Positions 1 to 4,751 of a stretch of 11,088 nt of DNA are shown piece after piece. Source of the stretch: Collinsella sp. (GTDB lineage: Bacteria > Actinomycetota > Coriobacteriia > Coriobacteriales > Coriobacteriaceae); assembly GCA_019414545.1 (NCBI GenBank), contig DXLV01000054.1, positions 1-11,088 of the forward strand, given 5' to 3'. How positions within the stretch are numbered: position 1 is the stretch's first letter; every line of letters starts with the position of its first letter. The notes below the pieces were generated by a model that ran no database searches, was not told the origin of the DNA, and saw only the letters and a program-made list of their open reading frames with translations. The translations under genes were made by a program, and so were the position numbers.

Positions 1-309
1 GATGCCGCGGACGAGAGTGACGACCATGTGATGGGTGAGCTCGCCCTGCAGGGCGTGCCGACCTCGCCTTCGGCCGAGATCGCCATCTGCCTGATCATGT
101 GCGCGACCGATGCTGCAAGCGACGGCGACAAGCAGGAGGCTACGCGTCTGACGGTCCGTGCCCGCGACCTGGTGGGCGAGGAGGCATGCGCGGCGATTAT
201 CAAGCTGGTGCGCGAGAGCGATGCCGAGCTTAATGCCGAGCGCAAGGCAAAGCGCGAGGCTGCGGGCTCAAACGCCGATGGCGCCAAGGAGGCCGGCGAT
301 GCCCAGTAA
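1..309 (+). CDS. Unrecognised protein, C-terminal part (5' end outside window)
   Basis: The reading frame is open from the first base and stops with TAA at 307-309, giving 102 visible codons. A GTG at 28 and an ATG at 31 could serve as starts, but only a weak purine stretch (GAGAG, 14-18) precedes them, so I treat the gene as truncated by the window edge. The visible part is mostly helix-favouring: an alanine-rich segment with hydrophobic residues and two cysteines, then a charged tail rich in Ala, Glu and Lys, probably a disordered or coiled-coil end. No catalytic motif is visible. It does not resemble the S1-domain end of RNase R, the common neighbour of smpB. Its last 11 bases overlap smpB, and the smpB ribosome-binding site lies inside it, so the two are probably co-transcribed and translationally coupled. 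Coding is well supported; function is unknown. Confidence 0.7.
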   Translation, partial: DAADESDDHVMGELALQGVPTSPSAEIAICLIMCATDAASDGDKQEATRLTVRARDLVGEEACAAIIKLVRESDAELNAERKAKREAAGSNADGAKEAGDAQ

Positions 310-769
310 GCGCGAGCGCAAGCTCATTTCCAAGAATCGCTCGGCACATCACGAGTACTTTATCGATGAGACGTTTGAGTGCGGTATTGAGCTGAGCGGT
401 ACCGAGGTCAAGTCGATTCGCGAGCGCGCGTGCCAGATTACCGATACCTTTGCACTGATTCGTGGCGGGGAGTGCTGGCTCGTCGGCCTACATATCCACC
501 CTTATAGCCATGGTGGCGTGTGGAATCGCGATCCCGACCGTCGGCGCCGTCTGCTGCTGCACCGCAAGGAGATCGACTTTCTTGACGGCAAACTTCGCAA
601 CCGTGGTTATGCGCTGGTTCCGTTGGAGCTCTACTTTAATACCGACGGTCGCGTAAAACTGCTGCTGGGCCTGGGTCGCGGCAAGAAGCTCTACGACAAG
701 CGCGAGGACATGGCCAAGCGTGATGTCCAACGCGAGATCGACCGCGCCCTCAAGGAACGCAACCGCTAG
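299..769 (+). CDS. smpB: SsrA-binding protein SmpB
   Basis: This 156-residue protein is the tmRNA-binding partner in trans-translation. It binds the tRNA-like part of tmRNA, carries it to ribosomes stalled on messages without a stop codon, and allows tagging of the nascent chain for proteolysis. Family hallmarks are visible: an N-terminal basic segment, E31-L-S-G34-T-E-V-K-S in the OB-fold RNA-binding surface, L85-L-L-H-R-K-E, the L-G-L-G-R-G-K-K-L-Y-D-K-R-E block at about residues 123-136, and a basic helical tail that enters the mRNA channel. Length is typical. I chose ATG 299 because an AAGGAGG box (286-292) sits 6 nt upstream and the protein then begins like other SmpB proteins; the frame extends further upstream but only as out-of-frame reading of the previous gene. 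It overlaps that gene by 11 bases. No tmRNA gene (ssrA) is visible in the window. Confidence 0.97.
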   Translation: MPSKRERKLISKNRSAHHEYFIDETFECGIELSGTEVKSIRERACQITDTFALIRGGECWLVGLHIHPYSHGGVWNRDPDRRRRLLLHRKEIDFLDGKLRNRGYALVPLELYFNTDGRVKLLLGLGRGKKLYDKREDMAKRDVQREIDRALKERNR

Positions 770-785
770 GCGCTCTATATAAGTT

Positions 786-844
786 GCGGTGGAATACGGA
801 CTGTTTTGCCTGTTTGAGGGGCTATTCAGTCCCTATTTCACCGC
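786..844. repeat. Long imperfect hairpin downstream of smpB
   Basis: An outer 11-bp stem pairs 786-796 with 834-844 (one G-U if read as RNA). After a single C-C mismatch, GGACTG (798-803) pairs perfectly with CAGTCC (827-832), and a short GCC/GGC stem lies inside. It starts 17 nt after the smpB stop codon. No T-run follows, so it is not a standard terminator. It could protect the smpB 3' end, belong to a leader of the following gene, or be a dispersed repeat. The 3' arm runs into the 12-bp palindrome CCGCAGCTGCGG (841-852), so part of it could pair in another way. It matches no riboswitch class I know. Confidence 0.6.
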
Positions 845-890
845 AGCTGCGGGTGTCTCATCTTTCTTACTGTTCTGACACATATGTTTC

Positions 891-924
891 AAAGGCGGCG
901 TCCGTTATGGGCGCTGCCTTTTTT
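891..924 (+). terminator. Intrinsic terminator between smpB and flavin reductase
   Basis: A 13-bp stem pairs 891-903 with 909-921 (A-A-A-G-G-C at the base, two G-U pairs) around a 5-nt loop GTTAT; the T-run spans 919-924. Most simply it ends the smpB transcript. It lies only 51 nt before the flavin reductase start, with no clear promoter in between, so attenuation of the downstream gene is an alternative. Confidence 0.8.
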
Positions 925-975
925 GTGGGTACATACATCCATGAGGTTCCAACCCGAGCTAGGGGAGTGATCGTT

Positions 976-1479
976 ATGGACAAAACTGCGTTCTTTACCA
1001 TGCCGAGCGGCCTGTACGTGGTGAGCGCCGCGGCAGACGGGCTGCGCGCCGGCTGCGTCATCAACACTGCGGTGCAGGTGACGTCCATGCCGCCGCGCAT
1101 TTCGGTTGCCGTGAACAAGGACAACGTCACCTCGGGCGTCATCGCTTCGGCCAAAGCGTTCGCGCTGACCGTGATCGATCAGACCGCCGATATGCTCTAC
1201 ATCGGTAACTTTGGGTTCCGCACCAGCAGCGATTATGACAAGTTTGCCAAATACGAGACCCGCGAGACGGCTCTGGGCATGCCCTATGTGCCCGAGCACG
1301 CGGCGGCCCTGTTTAGCTGCCATTTGATCGACACTGTGGATGTTGGCACGCATCTACTGTTTATCGGCGAGGTCGAGGATGCCGAGCGCTTGAGTGACGA
1401 GACGCCGCTCACCTACGATTACTATCACAAGGTCCTAAAGGGCAAGACGCCTCCGAAGGCGTCCTCGTATCAAGGCTAG
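976..1479 (+). CDS. Flavin reductase-like FMN-binding split-barrel protein
   Basis: This 167-residue protein belongs to the flavin reductase-like (FMN-binding split barrel) family, which transfers electrons from NAD(P)H to flavin or to a partner redox protein. It contains the family's early segment, I-N-T-A-V-Q-V-T-S-x-P-P-R-I-S-V-A-V-N-K, which forms part of the FMN site, followed by x-N-x-T-S-G-V-I and a conserved C-terminal Y-D-Y-Y-H-K-V-L-K-G-K-T-P-P. That ending is typical of the flavin domain of high-molecular-weight rubredoxin (Hrb). ATG 976 is preceded by AGGGGAG (961-967, 8 nt spacing). The frame runs back to 784, but the extra residues cross the hairpin and terminator and look non-coding. 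The rubredoxin gene starts 89 bp downstream, supporting the view that the two proteins form an NAD(P)H:rubredoxin electron pathway. The exact electron donor is not readable from sequence. Cytoplasmic; no signal peptide or membrane segment. Confidence 0.9.
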   Translation: MDKTAFFTMPSGLYVVSAAADGLRAGCVINTAVQVTSMPPRISVAVNKDNVTSGVIASAKAFALTVIDQTADMLYIGNFGFRTSSDYDKFAKYETRETALGMPYVPEHAAALFSCHLIDTVDVGTHLLFIGEVEDAERLSDETPLTYDYYHKVLKGKTPPKASSYQG

Positions 1480-1496
1480 AAATGTTTTAAAAATAC

Positions 1497-1524
1497 TTGC
1501 ATTATATTATTGAGAATCTATACT
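1497..1524 (+). promoter_or_regulatory. Sigma70-type promoter of the rubredoxin gene
   Basis: TTGCAT (1497-1502) and TATACT (1519-1524) are separated by 16 nt in a strikingly AT-rich patch in otherwise GC-rich DNA, 45 bp before the rubredoxin start. It would let rubredoxin be made independently of, and probably more abundantly than, the flavin reductase. A ribosome-binding site AGAGGAGA (1556-1563) follows. Confidence 0.65.
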
Positions 1525-1568
1525 GATAAATGAAGTACATCACCAGTCGCGTTTGAGAGGAGAACATC

Positions 1569-1712
1569 ATGGCTGAGGAGAAGAAGACGTATAAGTTCGT
1601 GTGCGTCGTTTGCGGTTACGAGGTTGAGGTCGATACGCCCGAGCTGCCCGAGGATTATGTGTGCCCGGTGTGCGGCGTCGGTCCCGATCAGTTTGAGCTC
1701 GTCGAGGAGTAG
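1569..1712 (+). CDS. Rubredoxin
   Basis: This 47-residue, one-iron, non-haem electron carrier has the four cysteine ligands in two C-x-x-C pairs: C12-V-V-C15-G and C32-P-V-C35-G, which hold a single Fe(SCys)4. The second knuckle continues V-G-P-D-Q-F-E, the form seen in rubrerythrin-type and Hrb-type rubredoxin domains rather than in classical clostridial rubredoxin. The usual Trp of the D-W-x-C-P-x-C motif is Tyr here (D-Y-V-C-P-V-C). ATG 1569 has a good ribosome-binding site 5 nt upstream. It is shorter than classical rubredoxins (about 52-54 residues), mainly in the linker between knuckles. The adjacent flavin reductase is the likely electron donor; the final acceptor (flavodiiron protein, rubrerythrin or superoxide reductase) is not in the window. 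A strong terminator follows. Confidence 0.95.
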   Translation: MAEEKKTYKFVCVVCGYEVEVDTPELPEDYVCPVCGVGPDQFELVEE

Positions 1713-1752
1713 CTCGTCGGCACGCGGCTCACGGCAACACATAGCTCTGTCC

Positions 1753-1788
1753 AAGGGCCCCGGTCGAATTCTCGGCCGGGGCCCTTTT
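1753..1788 (+). terminator. Strong intrinsic terminator after rubredoxin
   Basis: A perfect 11-bp stem, AAGGGCCCCGG (1753-1763) with CCGGGGCCCTT (1776-1786), has an inner CGA/TCG pairing around ATTC, followed by TTTT (1785-1788). It lies 40 bp after the rubredoxin stop. Read on the other strand it lacks a T-run. Confidence 0.95.
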
Positions 1789-1853
1789 CCTCCGCCCCTA
1801 AGGGATCACGGTTGCTGTTGGCCGATCCTGTCTGTTGTGAGTCCGGCCGACCT

Positions 1854-1916
1854 TTTGTCTCAATCTGTAACATCTAACGGTGGAAATTGGGTCCACTTGT
1901 TACAGATTGAGACAAA
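1854..1916 (+). repeat. Palindromic intergenic repeat, copy A
   Basis: A perfect 19-bp inverted repeat has left arm TTTGTCTCAATCTGTAACA (1854-1872) and right arm 1898-1916. The tip carries a second small stem GTGGA/TCCAC around AATTGGG. The variable arm position is A, paired with T. The tip string AAATTGGGTC, shared with the other copies, fixes the orientation as plus. No T-run follows on either strand, so it is not a textbook terminator. Copies B, C and D lie at 1938, 4264 and 4345. Confidence 0.9.
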
Positions 1917-1937
1917 CGGAGCTGTCCCTCGGAATGA

Positions 1938-1992
1938 TCTCGATCTGTAACATCTAGACATCAAAAGCGGGTCTAGATGTTACAGATCGAGA
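1938..1992 (+). repeat. Palindromic intergenic repeat, copy B
   Basis: A perfect 22-bp inverted repeat pairs 1938-1959 with 1971-1992 around an 11-nt loop. The conserved arm core is TCTCGATCTGTAACA, and the stem continues through TCTAGAC/GTCTAGA. The variable arm position is G-C instead of copy A's A-T. The loop ends in AAAAGCGGGTC, a diverged version of the AAATTGGGTC tip. It starts 21 nt after copy A and ends 28 nt before the mntH stop. Confidence 0.9.
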
Positions 1993-2020
1993 CGTTTGCC
2001 TGGGTAGGTGCCCCGTCCCA

Positions 2021-3277
2021 TTACATCCCTGTCAACAACACGACATCGAGAATCGTCACGATGGCACCGATCCCTACAAGCAGCGCGTTGAGTGGACGCG
2101 AGTTGGCGAATTTGCCCATGACGCGGGGTGAACTGGTGAGCCGTATGAGCACAAAGACCGTAATCGGCAGTTGAAGCGACAGCAGTGCCTGACTCCAGAT
2201 GAGACCTTCAAAAGGATTTGGGACGACTAGGCACGCCGTCACTGCGCCGACGAAACAGGCCGCCACCCCGATCGAGGAATGTCGGTCGTGTATGTCGTAT
2301 TCCTCGTCGAACATGCCCGCGGTGATGGTGCCCGCCGCCATACCCGCCGTCACACTACTCGAGAGGCCCGCAAACAGCAGCGCCACGGCAAAGATGGTCG
2401 AGCTTGCCGGGCCCAGAATGGGGGAGAGCGTGGCCGCTGCGACGGCGAGGTCGTCTACGACCATGCCGTGCGCAAAGAAGGTCGTTGCGGCCAGGATGAC
2501 CATGGCCGAGTTGATTGCCCAGCCCACGCCCATCGAAAAGAGCGTGTCGAAGAGCTCGTAGCGCAGACGTTCTTCGATAACCTGCTCGCCTTGGCCTTCG
2601 AAGTGCATGGATTGGATGACCTCGGAGTGCAGAAAAAGGTTGTGTGGCATAACGACCGCACCCAGGACGCTCACGATAATCGCGGCAGAGCCAGTGGGCA
2701 TACTAGGCGTGATCCAGCTTGCGGCGGCTTGCGGCCAGTCGACCTTGACTAGTGCAAGCTCGGCCAAAAACGAGAGTCCTACCACGCCTACGAAGGCGAT
2801 GATCCAGCGTTCGGCATGCTTGTAGGAGTTCGTCATGAGCATCGCCATCGATACTGCCGCCACGATGACGCAGCCCGCGCGCACGGGCAGCCCAAAGAGC
2901 ATTTGAAGGGCAATCGCGCCACCCAGGACTTCGGCCATGGCGGTGGCGACAGTCGCGAGATAGGCACTGGCGAGTACCGTGCGTCCAGCGAAGCGGGGGA
3001 GGTAACGTGTCGTGGCCTCGGCAAGGCAGGTGCCTGTGGCGATACCCAGGTGCGCCGCGTTGTGCTGCAGCACAATGAGCATAATCGTGGACAGCGTGAC
3101 GATCCACAGCAGCGCGTAGCCAAACTGCGAGCCCGCGGCCATATTGGAGGCCCAGTTGCCCGGGTCGATAAAGCCGACGGTCACGAGCAGCCCGGGGCCG
3201 ATATGCCGCGCAATGTCTAGGCCTCCGTGACCGCCGGTGCGTCGGGAGCCAAAGTGTTGTTTGAGATGGTTGAGCAT
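2021..3277 (-). CDS. mntH: Nramp-family Mn2+/Fe2+ transporter
   Basis: This 418-residue integral membrane protein belongs to the Nramp (SLC11/MntH) family of proton-coupled divalent metal importers. The two unwound-helix metal-site motifs are intact: D38-P-G-N41 in the first membrane helix and M210-P-H-N213 in the sixth, whose Met favours transition metals such as manganese and iron over magnesium. About eleven hydrophobic segments follow a short basic N-terminus, typical for the family. I chose ATG 3277 because a GCAGGAG box lies just upstream; an in-frame ATG 12 codons earlier (3313) has no ribosome-binding site. It follows gpmA on the same strand with a 75-bp gap and no terminator between, so co-transcription is likely. 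No metal-responsive operator was recognised. Assignment to the family is firm; manganese as the main substrate is inferred from the motif. Confidence 0.94.
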   Translation of the reverse strand: MLNHLKQHFGSRRTGGHGGLDIARHIGPGLLVTVGFIDPGNWASNMAAGSQFGYALLWIVTLSTIMLIVLQHNAAHLGIATGTCLAEATTRYLPRFAGRTVLASAYLATVATAMAEVLGGAIALQMLFGLPVRAGCVIVAAVSMAMLMTNSYKHAERWIIAFVGVVGLSFLAELALVKVDWPQAAASWITPSMPTGSAAIIVSVLGAVVMPHNLFLHSEVIQSMHFEGQGEQVIEERLRYELFDTLFSMGVGWAINSAMVILAATTFFAHGMVVDDLAVAAATLSPILGPASSTIFAVALLFAGLSSSVTAGMAAGTITAGMFDEEYDIHDRHSSIGVAACFVGAVTACLVVPNPFEGLIWSQALLSLQLPITVFVLIRLTSSPRVMGKFANSRPLNALLVGIGAIVTILDVVLLTGM

Positions 3278-3352
3278 GGTGCGCTCCTGCGTATGGGCGG
3301 CGTGACGTCGCATCTGGGTCGTGCGGCGCCACGCGTCGGATTTGGGTTGGGG

Positions 3353-4126
3353 CTACTTGTGCGCTTTGCCCTGATTGGCCACGGCGTCGATCTTGGCGGC
3401 GATGGTCGCCGGGTCGCCGATGTAGCGCTTGTCGAGGACGTTGAAATCGGTATCGAAGGTGTAGACGAGCGGCACGCCGGTGGGGATGTTGACCTTGAGG
3501 ATCTCCTCGGGCGTGAGGTGCTCGAGCTTCATGACGAGTGAGCGCAGGGAGTTGCCGTGTGCGGCGATGAGTACGCGCTTGCCGGCGAGCATCTGGGGGC
3601 GAATCTCGTCTTCGAAATAAGGCCAGGCGCGGGCGATCGTGTCCTTGAGGCACTCGGTATAGGGCAGCTGATCGGGCGCGACATCACGGTATTGCTCCTG
3701 GGTGTGGGGATCGCGCGCGTCGTCCGGCTCGAGTGCCGGCGGGCAGACATCGAAGGAGCGACGCCAGATGAGCACCTGTTCGTCGCCGTGCTCCGCCGCG
3801 GCATCGGCCTTGTTGAGACCCTGCAACGCGCCGTAGTGGCGCTCGTTGAGCTTCCAGGATTTGATGACGGGCAGCCACTCGCGATCCATTTGGCCGAGCA
3901 CGATGTTGAGGGTGTGGATCGCGCGCTTGAGACGCGAAGTGTAGCAGACGTCAAAGTCGAAACCGGCTTCTTTGAGGGCGCGGCCGCCTGCCGCCGCCTC
4001 TTCGCGGCCCGTGTCGGTGAGCTCGACATCGGTCCAGCCGGTGAACAGGTTGAGCTTGTTCCACTCGGACTCTCCGTGACGGATAAGGACGAGTTGCATC
4101 GTCTGCTGGTCTGCTTGGTGCGCCAT
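3353..4126 (-). CDS. gpmA: 2,3-bisphosphoglycerate-dependent phosphoglycerate mutase
   Basis: This 257-residue cytosolic enzyme interconverts 3- and 2-phosphoglycerate in glycolysis and gluconeogenesis through a phosphohistidine. The catalytic motif R16-H17-G18-E19-S is present, with His17 the phosphorylated residue; the N-E95-R-H-Y-G-A-L-Q-G block carries the acid/base Glu95, and H190-G-N-S-L-R carries the second catalytic His. Full-length features such as F-T-G-W-x-D-x-x-L and Y-x-D-x-x-x-D-x-L-P-x-x-E-x-L-x-D-T distinguish it from smaller phosphatases of the same superfamily. ATG 4126 is supported by a perfect AGGAGG (4132-4137 on the plus strand), 5 nt upstream; an alternative ATG nine codons later lacks one. 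It heads a minus-strand unit with mntH and diverges from gltB across 625 bp. Confidence 0.97.
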   Translation of the reverse strand: MAHQADQQTMQLVLIRHGESEWNKLNLFTGWTDVELTDTGREEAAAGGRALKEAGFDFDVCYTSRLKRAIHTLNIVLGQMDREWLPVIKSWKLNERHYGALQGLNKADAAAEHGDEQVLIWRRSFDVCPPALEPDDARDPHTQEQYRDVAPDQLPYTECLKDTIARAWPYFEDEIRPQMLAGKRVLIAAHGNSLRSLVMKLEHLTPEEILKVNIPTGVPLVYTFDTDFNVLDKRYIGDPATIAAKIDAVANQGKAHK

Positions 4127-4143
4127 AGGGGCCTCCTTGATCT

Positions 4144-4160
4144 GGCACGGTGTGCGTGCC
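4144..4160 (-). other. Small hairpin in the gpmA 5' leader
   Basis: GGCACG (4144-4149) and CGTGCC (4155-4160) form a 6-bp stem with a 5-nt loop, 18 nt before the gpmA start codon on the minus strand. It lies upstream of the ribosome-binding site, so it would not block it directly. A chance occurrence is possible. Confidence 0.4.
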
Positions 4161-4178
4161 GTTTGCTTGACGCCGCAA

Positions 4179-4207
4179 AGGATACCCGTTTTAAGCTTAA
4201 AAGTTAA
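4179..4207 (-). promoter_or_regulatory. Candidate gpmA promoter with palindromic spacer
   Basis: Read on the minus strand, TTAACT (4207-4202) and TATCCT (4184-4179) are separated by exactly 17 nt. Each matches four of six consensus positions. A perfect 14-bp palindrome, TTTTAAGCTTAAAA (4189-4202), fills most of the spacer and touches the -35 box, so it could be an operator. It lies about 53 bp upstream of the gpmA start, in a local AT-rich patch. Confidence 0.45.
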
Positions 4208-4263
4208 CCAAGACTAACAAAATTGTTCTATTTGAATGGGATGGTGAAGGGGGGCTGCCGAAA

Positions 4264-4322
4264 TGTCTCGATCTGTAACAACTAGGGATGGAAATTGGGC
4301 CTAGGTGTTACAGATCGAGACA
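4264..4322 (+). repeat. Palindromic intergenic repeat, copy C
   Basis: A 23-bp inverted repeat pairs 4264-4286 with 4300-4322 and has one A/G mismatch. The arm core is TGTCTCGATCTGTAACA, and the variable pair is G-C, as in copy B. The inner arms end CTAGG/CCTAG, and the tip is GATGGAAATTGGG, sharing GGAAATTGGG with copy A. Same orientation as the other copies. Confidence 0.9.
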
Positions 4323-4344
4323 AACTAAAACCGTCCCGCAGAAA

Positions 4345-4401
4345 ATCTCAATCTGTAACATCTAGGCGCCAAAATTGGGTCTTCCTGTTACAGATTGAGA
4401 T
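4345..4401 (+). repeat. Palindromic intergenic repeat, copy D
   Basis: A perfect 16-bp inverted repeat pairs ATCTCAATCTGTAACA (4345-4360) with 4386-4401; the variable pair is A-T, as in copy A. The inner part (TCTAGG on the left, CTTCC on the right) pairs poorly, making this the most degraded copy. The tip still has AAAATTGGGTC. It starts 22 nt after copy C. Confidence 0.88.
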
Positions 4402-4417
4402 GTTTGAAGCGGTGAGC

Positions 4418-4534
4418 TTACAGGCCGAACTTGGGCGTCTTGTTGCCGCCCTTGAGGCCTGCTGTGTCGAGCCCCATCATGCAAAAGTCCGCATGGCCCT
4501 TGTTTCCAGAATGATTCAAAGGGGCCAGATGCAT
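4418..4534 (-). pseudogene. Possible gene remnant or small ORF, unrecognised
   Basis: On the minus strand, an ATG-started frame of 38 codons ends with TAA at 4420-4418. The last 20 codons use codons typical of the neighbouring genes (AAG, GGC, ACG, CCC, TTC, CTG) and encode a Gly/Lys-rich end, L-K-G-G-N-K-T-P-K-F-G-L. That looks like the C-terminus of a real protein. The upstream half is less convincing, and no good ribosome-binding site precedes the ATG. It may be the surviving 3' end of a gene otherwise lost, lying between repeat copy D and the hairpin at 4558. I cannot name the protein, and this could be chance. Confidence 0.25.
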
Positions 4535-4557
4535 ATGTGCCGGCTGTCCCTGCACTA

Positions 4558-4622
4558 AAACGTGTACGTCAGCCTCCAAAGATGTCAAATTTCGACATGT
4601 TTGGGGGCTGACGTACATGTTT
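4558..4622. repeat. Long hairpin upstream of gltB (different family)
   Basis: The arms pair over about 29 positions. The outer 17 pairs include 11 perfect pairs GTACGTCAGCC/GGCTGACGTAC, followed by CCAAA/TTTGG, one G-G mismatch and ATGTC/GACAT, around an AAATTTC tip. One G-U occurs in the outer part. The sequence is unrelated to copies A-D. The 9-mer GCTGTCCCT (4543-4551), also found near two other hairpins here, lies 6 nt to its left. Only TTT or TTTT follows on either side, so terminator activity is possible but weak. Confidence 0.85.
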
Positions 4623-4738
4623 GATAGCAAGACGTTGATGGTCGGTGTGCGTTACGCGATTGTTTCGAAACGGGTGGGAAACACAACGGGTCGGCGATGC
4701 TCCTAGTATGCCTATTCAACTGACTGTCTAAATATCTA

Positions 4739-4745
4739 GGGGAGG
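4739..4745 (+). promoter_or_regulatory. gltB ribosome-binding site
   Basis: GGGGAGG lies 6 nt before ATG 4752, which fixes the gltB start and gives a 20-residue leader ahead of the catalytic cysteine. Confidence 0.85.
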
Positions 4746-4751
4746 ATCGCG

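Larger units (their letters stand above)
1713..2020. other. Convergent gene-free gap between rubredoxin and mntH
   Basis: Apart from the rubredoxin terminator and repeat copies A and B, I see nothing gene-like here. Between them (1789-1853) is only a weak GGCCG/CGGCC pairing (1820-1824 with 1844-1848). The minus-strand unit has no clear intrinsic terminator; the two hairpins are the only structures at its 3' end. Short open frames crossing the repeats encode near-identical peptides purely because the DNA is repeated. Confidence 0.7.
4127..4751. other. Divergent gene-free gap between gpmA and gltB
   Basis: This 625-bp stretch holds the candidate gpmA promoter, repeat copies C and D, a possible gene remnant (4418-4534), the 4558-4622 hairpin and the gltB leader. 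In the last 120 bp before gltB I found no convincing -35/-10 pair; TAGTAT (4704-4709) is only a weak -10 candidate. Two direct copies of AACGGGT (4669-4675, 4685-4691) and an imperfect TTGTTTC/GAAACACAA inverted repeat (4660-4686) overlap there and might be an operator. Confidence 0.6.

Noticed and set aside
1..309. RNase R C-terminus upstream of smpB.
   Set aside because: The visible residues lack S1-domain features; only the usual gene order suggested it.
770..900. A tmRNA (ssrA) gene next to smpB.
   Set aside because: No tRNA-like ends, no T-arm motif, and too short for a tmRNA plus tag reading frame.
786..900. FMN riboswitch ahead of the flavin reductase, prompted by a GGTGAAAT-like string on the reverse strand.
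   Set aside because: The string is on the wrong strand and the other conserved elements of the class are absent.
784..975. N-terminal extension of the flavin reductase back to 784.
   Set aside because: The extra 64 codons cross a hairpin and an intrinsic terminator, do not resemble family proteins, and the start at 976 has a proper ribosome-binding site.
1505..1535. Fur/PerR-like box over the rubredoxin promoter (TTGAGAAT ... TGATAAAT).
   Set aside because: No symmetric 7-1-7 or 9-1-9 arrangement; the resemblance is just AT-rich promoter sequence.
1624..1950. Open frames crossing the palindromic repeats (also 4295-4558 and 1977-2174) that encode similar peptides containing N-W-V and L-L-Q-I-E.
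   Set aside because: The peptide similarity follows from the DNA repeat. The frames cross a terminator or hairpins, lack ribosome-binding sites and show no coding bias.
1854..4401. Repeats considered as a CRISPR array.
   Set aside because: There are two pairs of self-complementary units 2.3 kb apart, with spacers that share sequence, and no cas genes. This is not a direct-repeat array with unique spacers.
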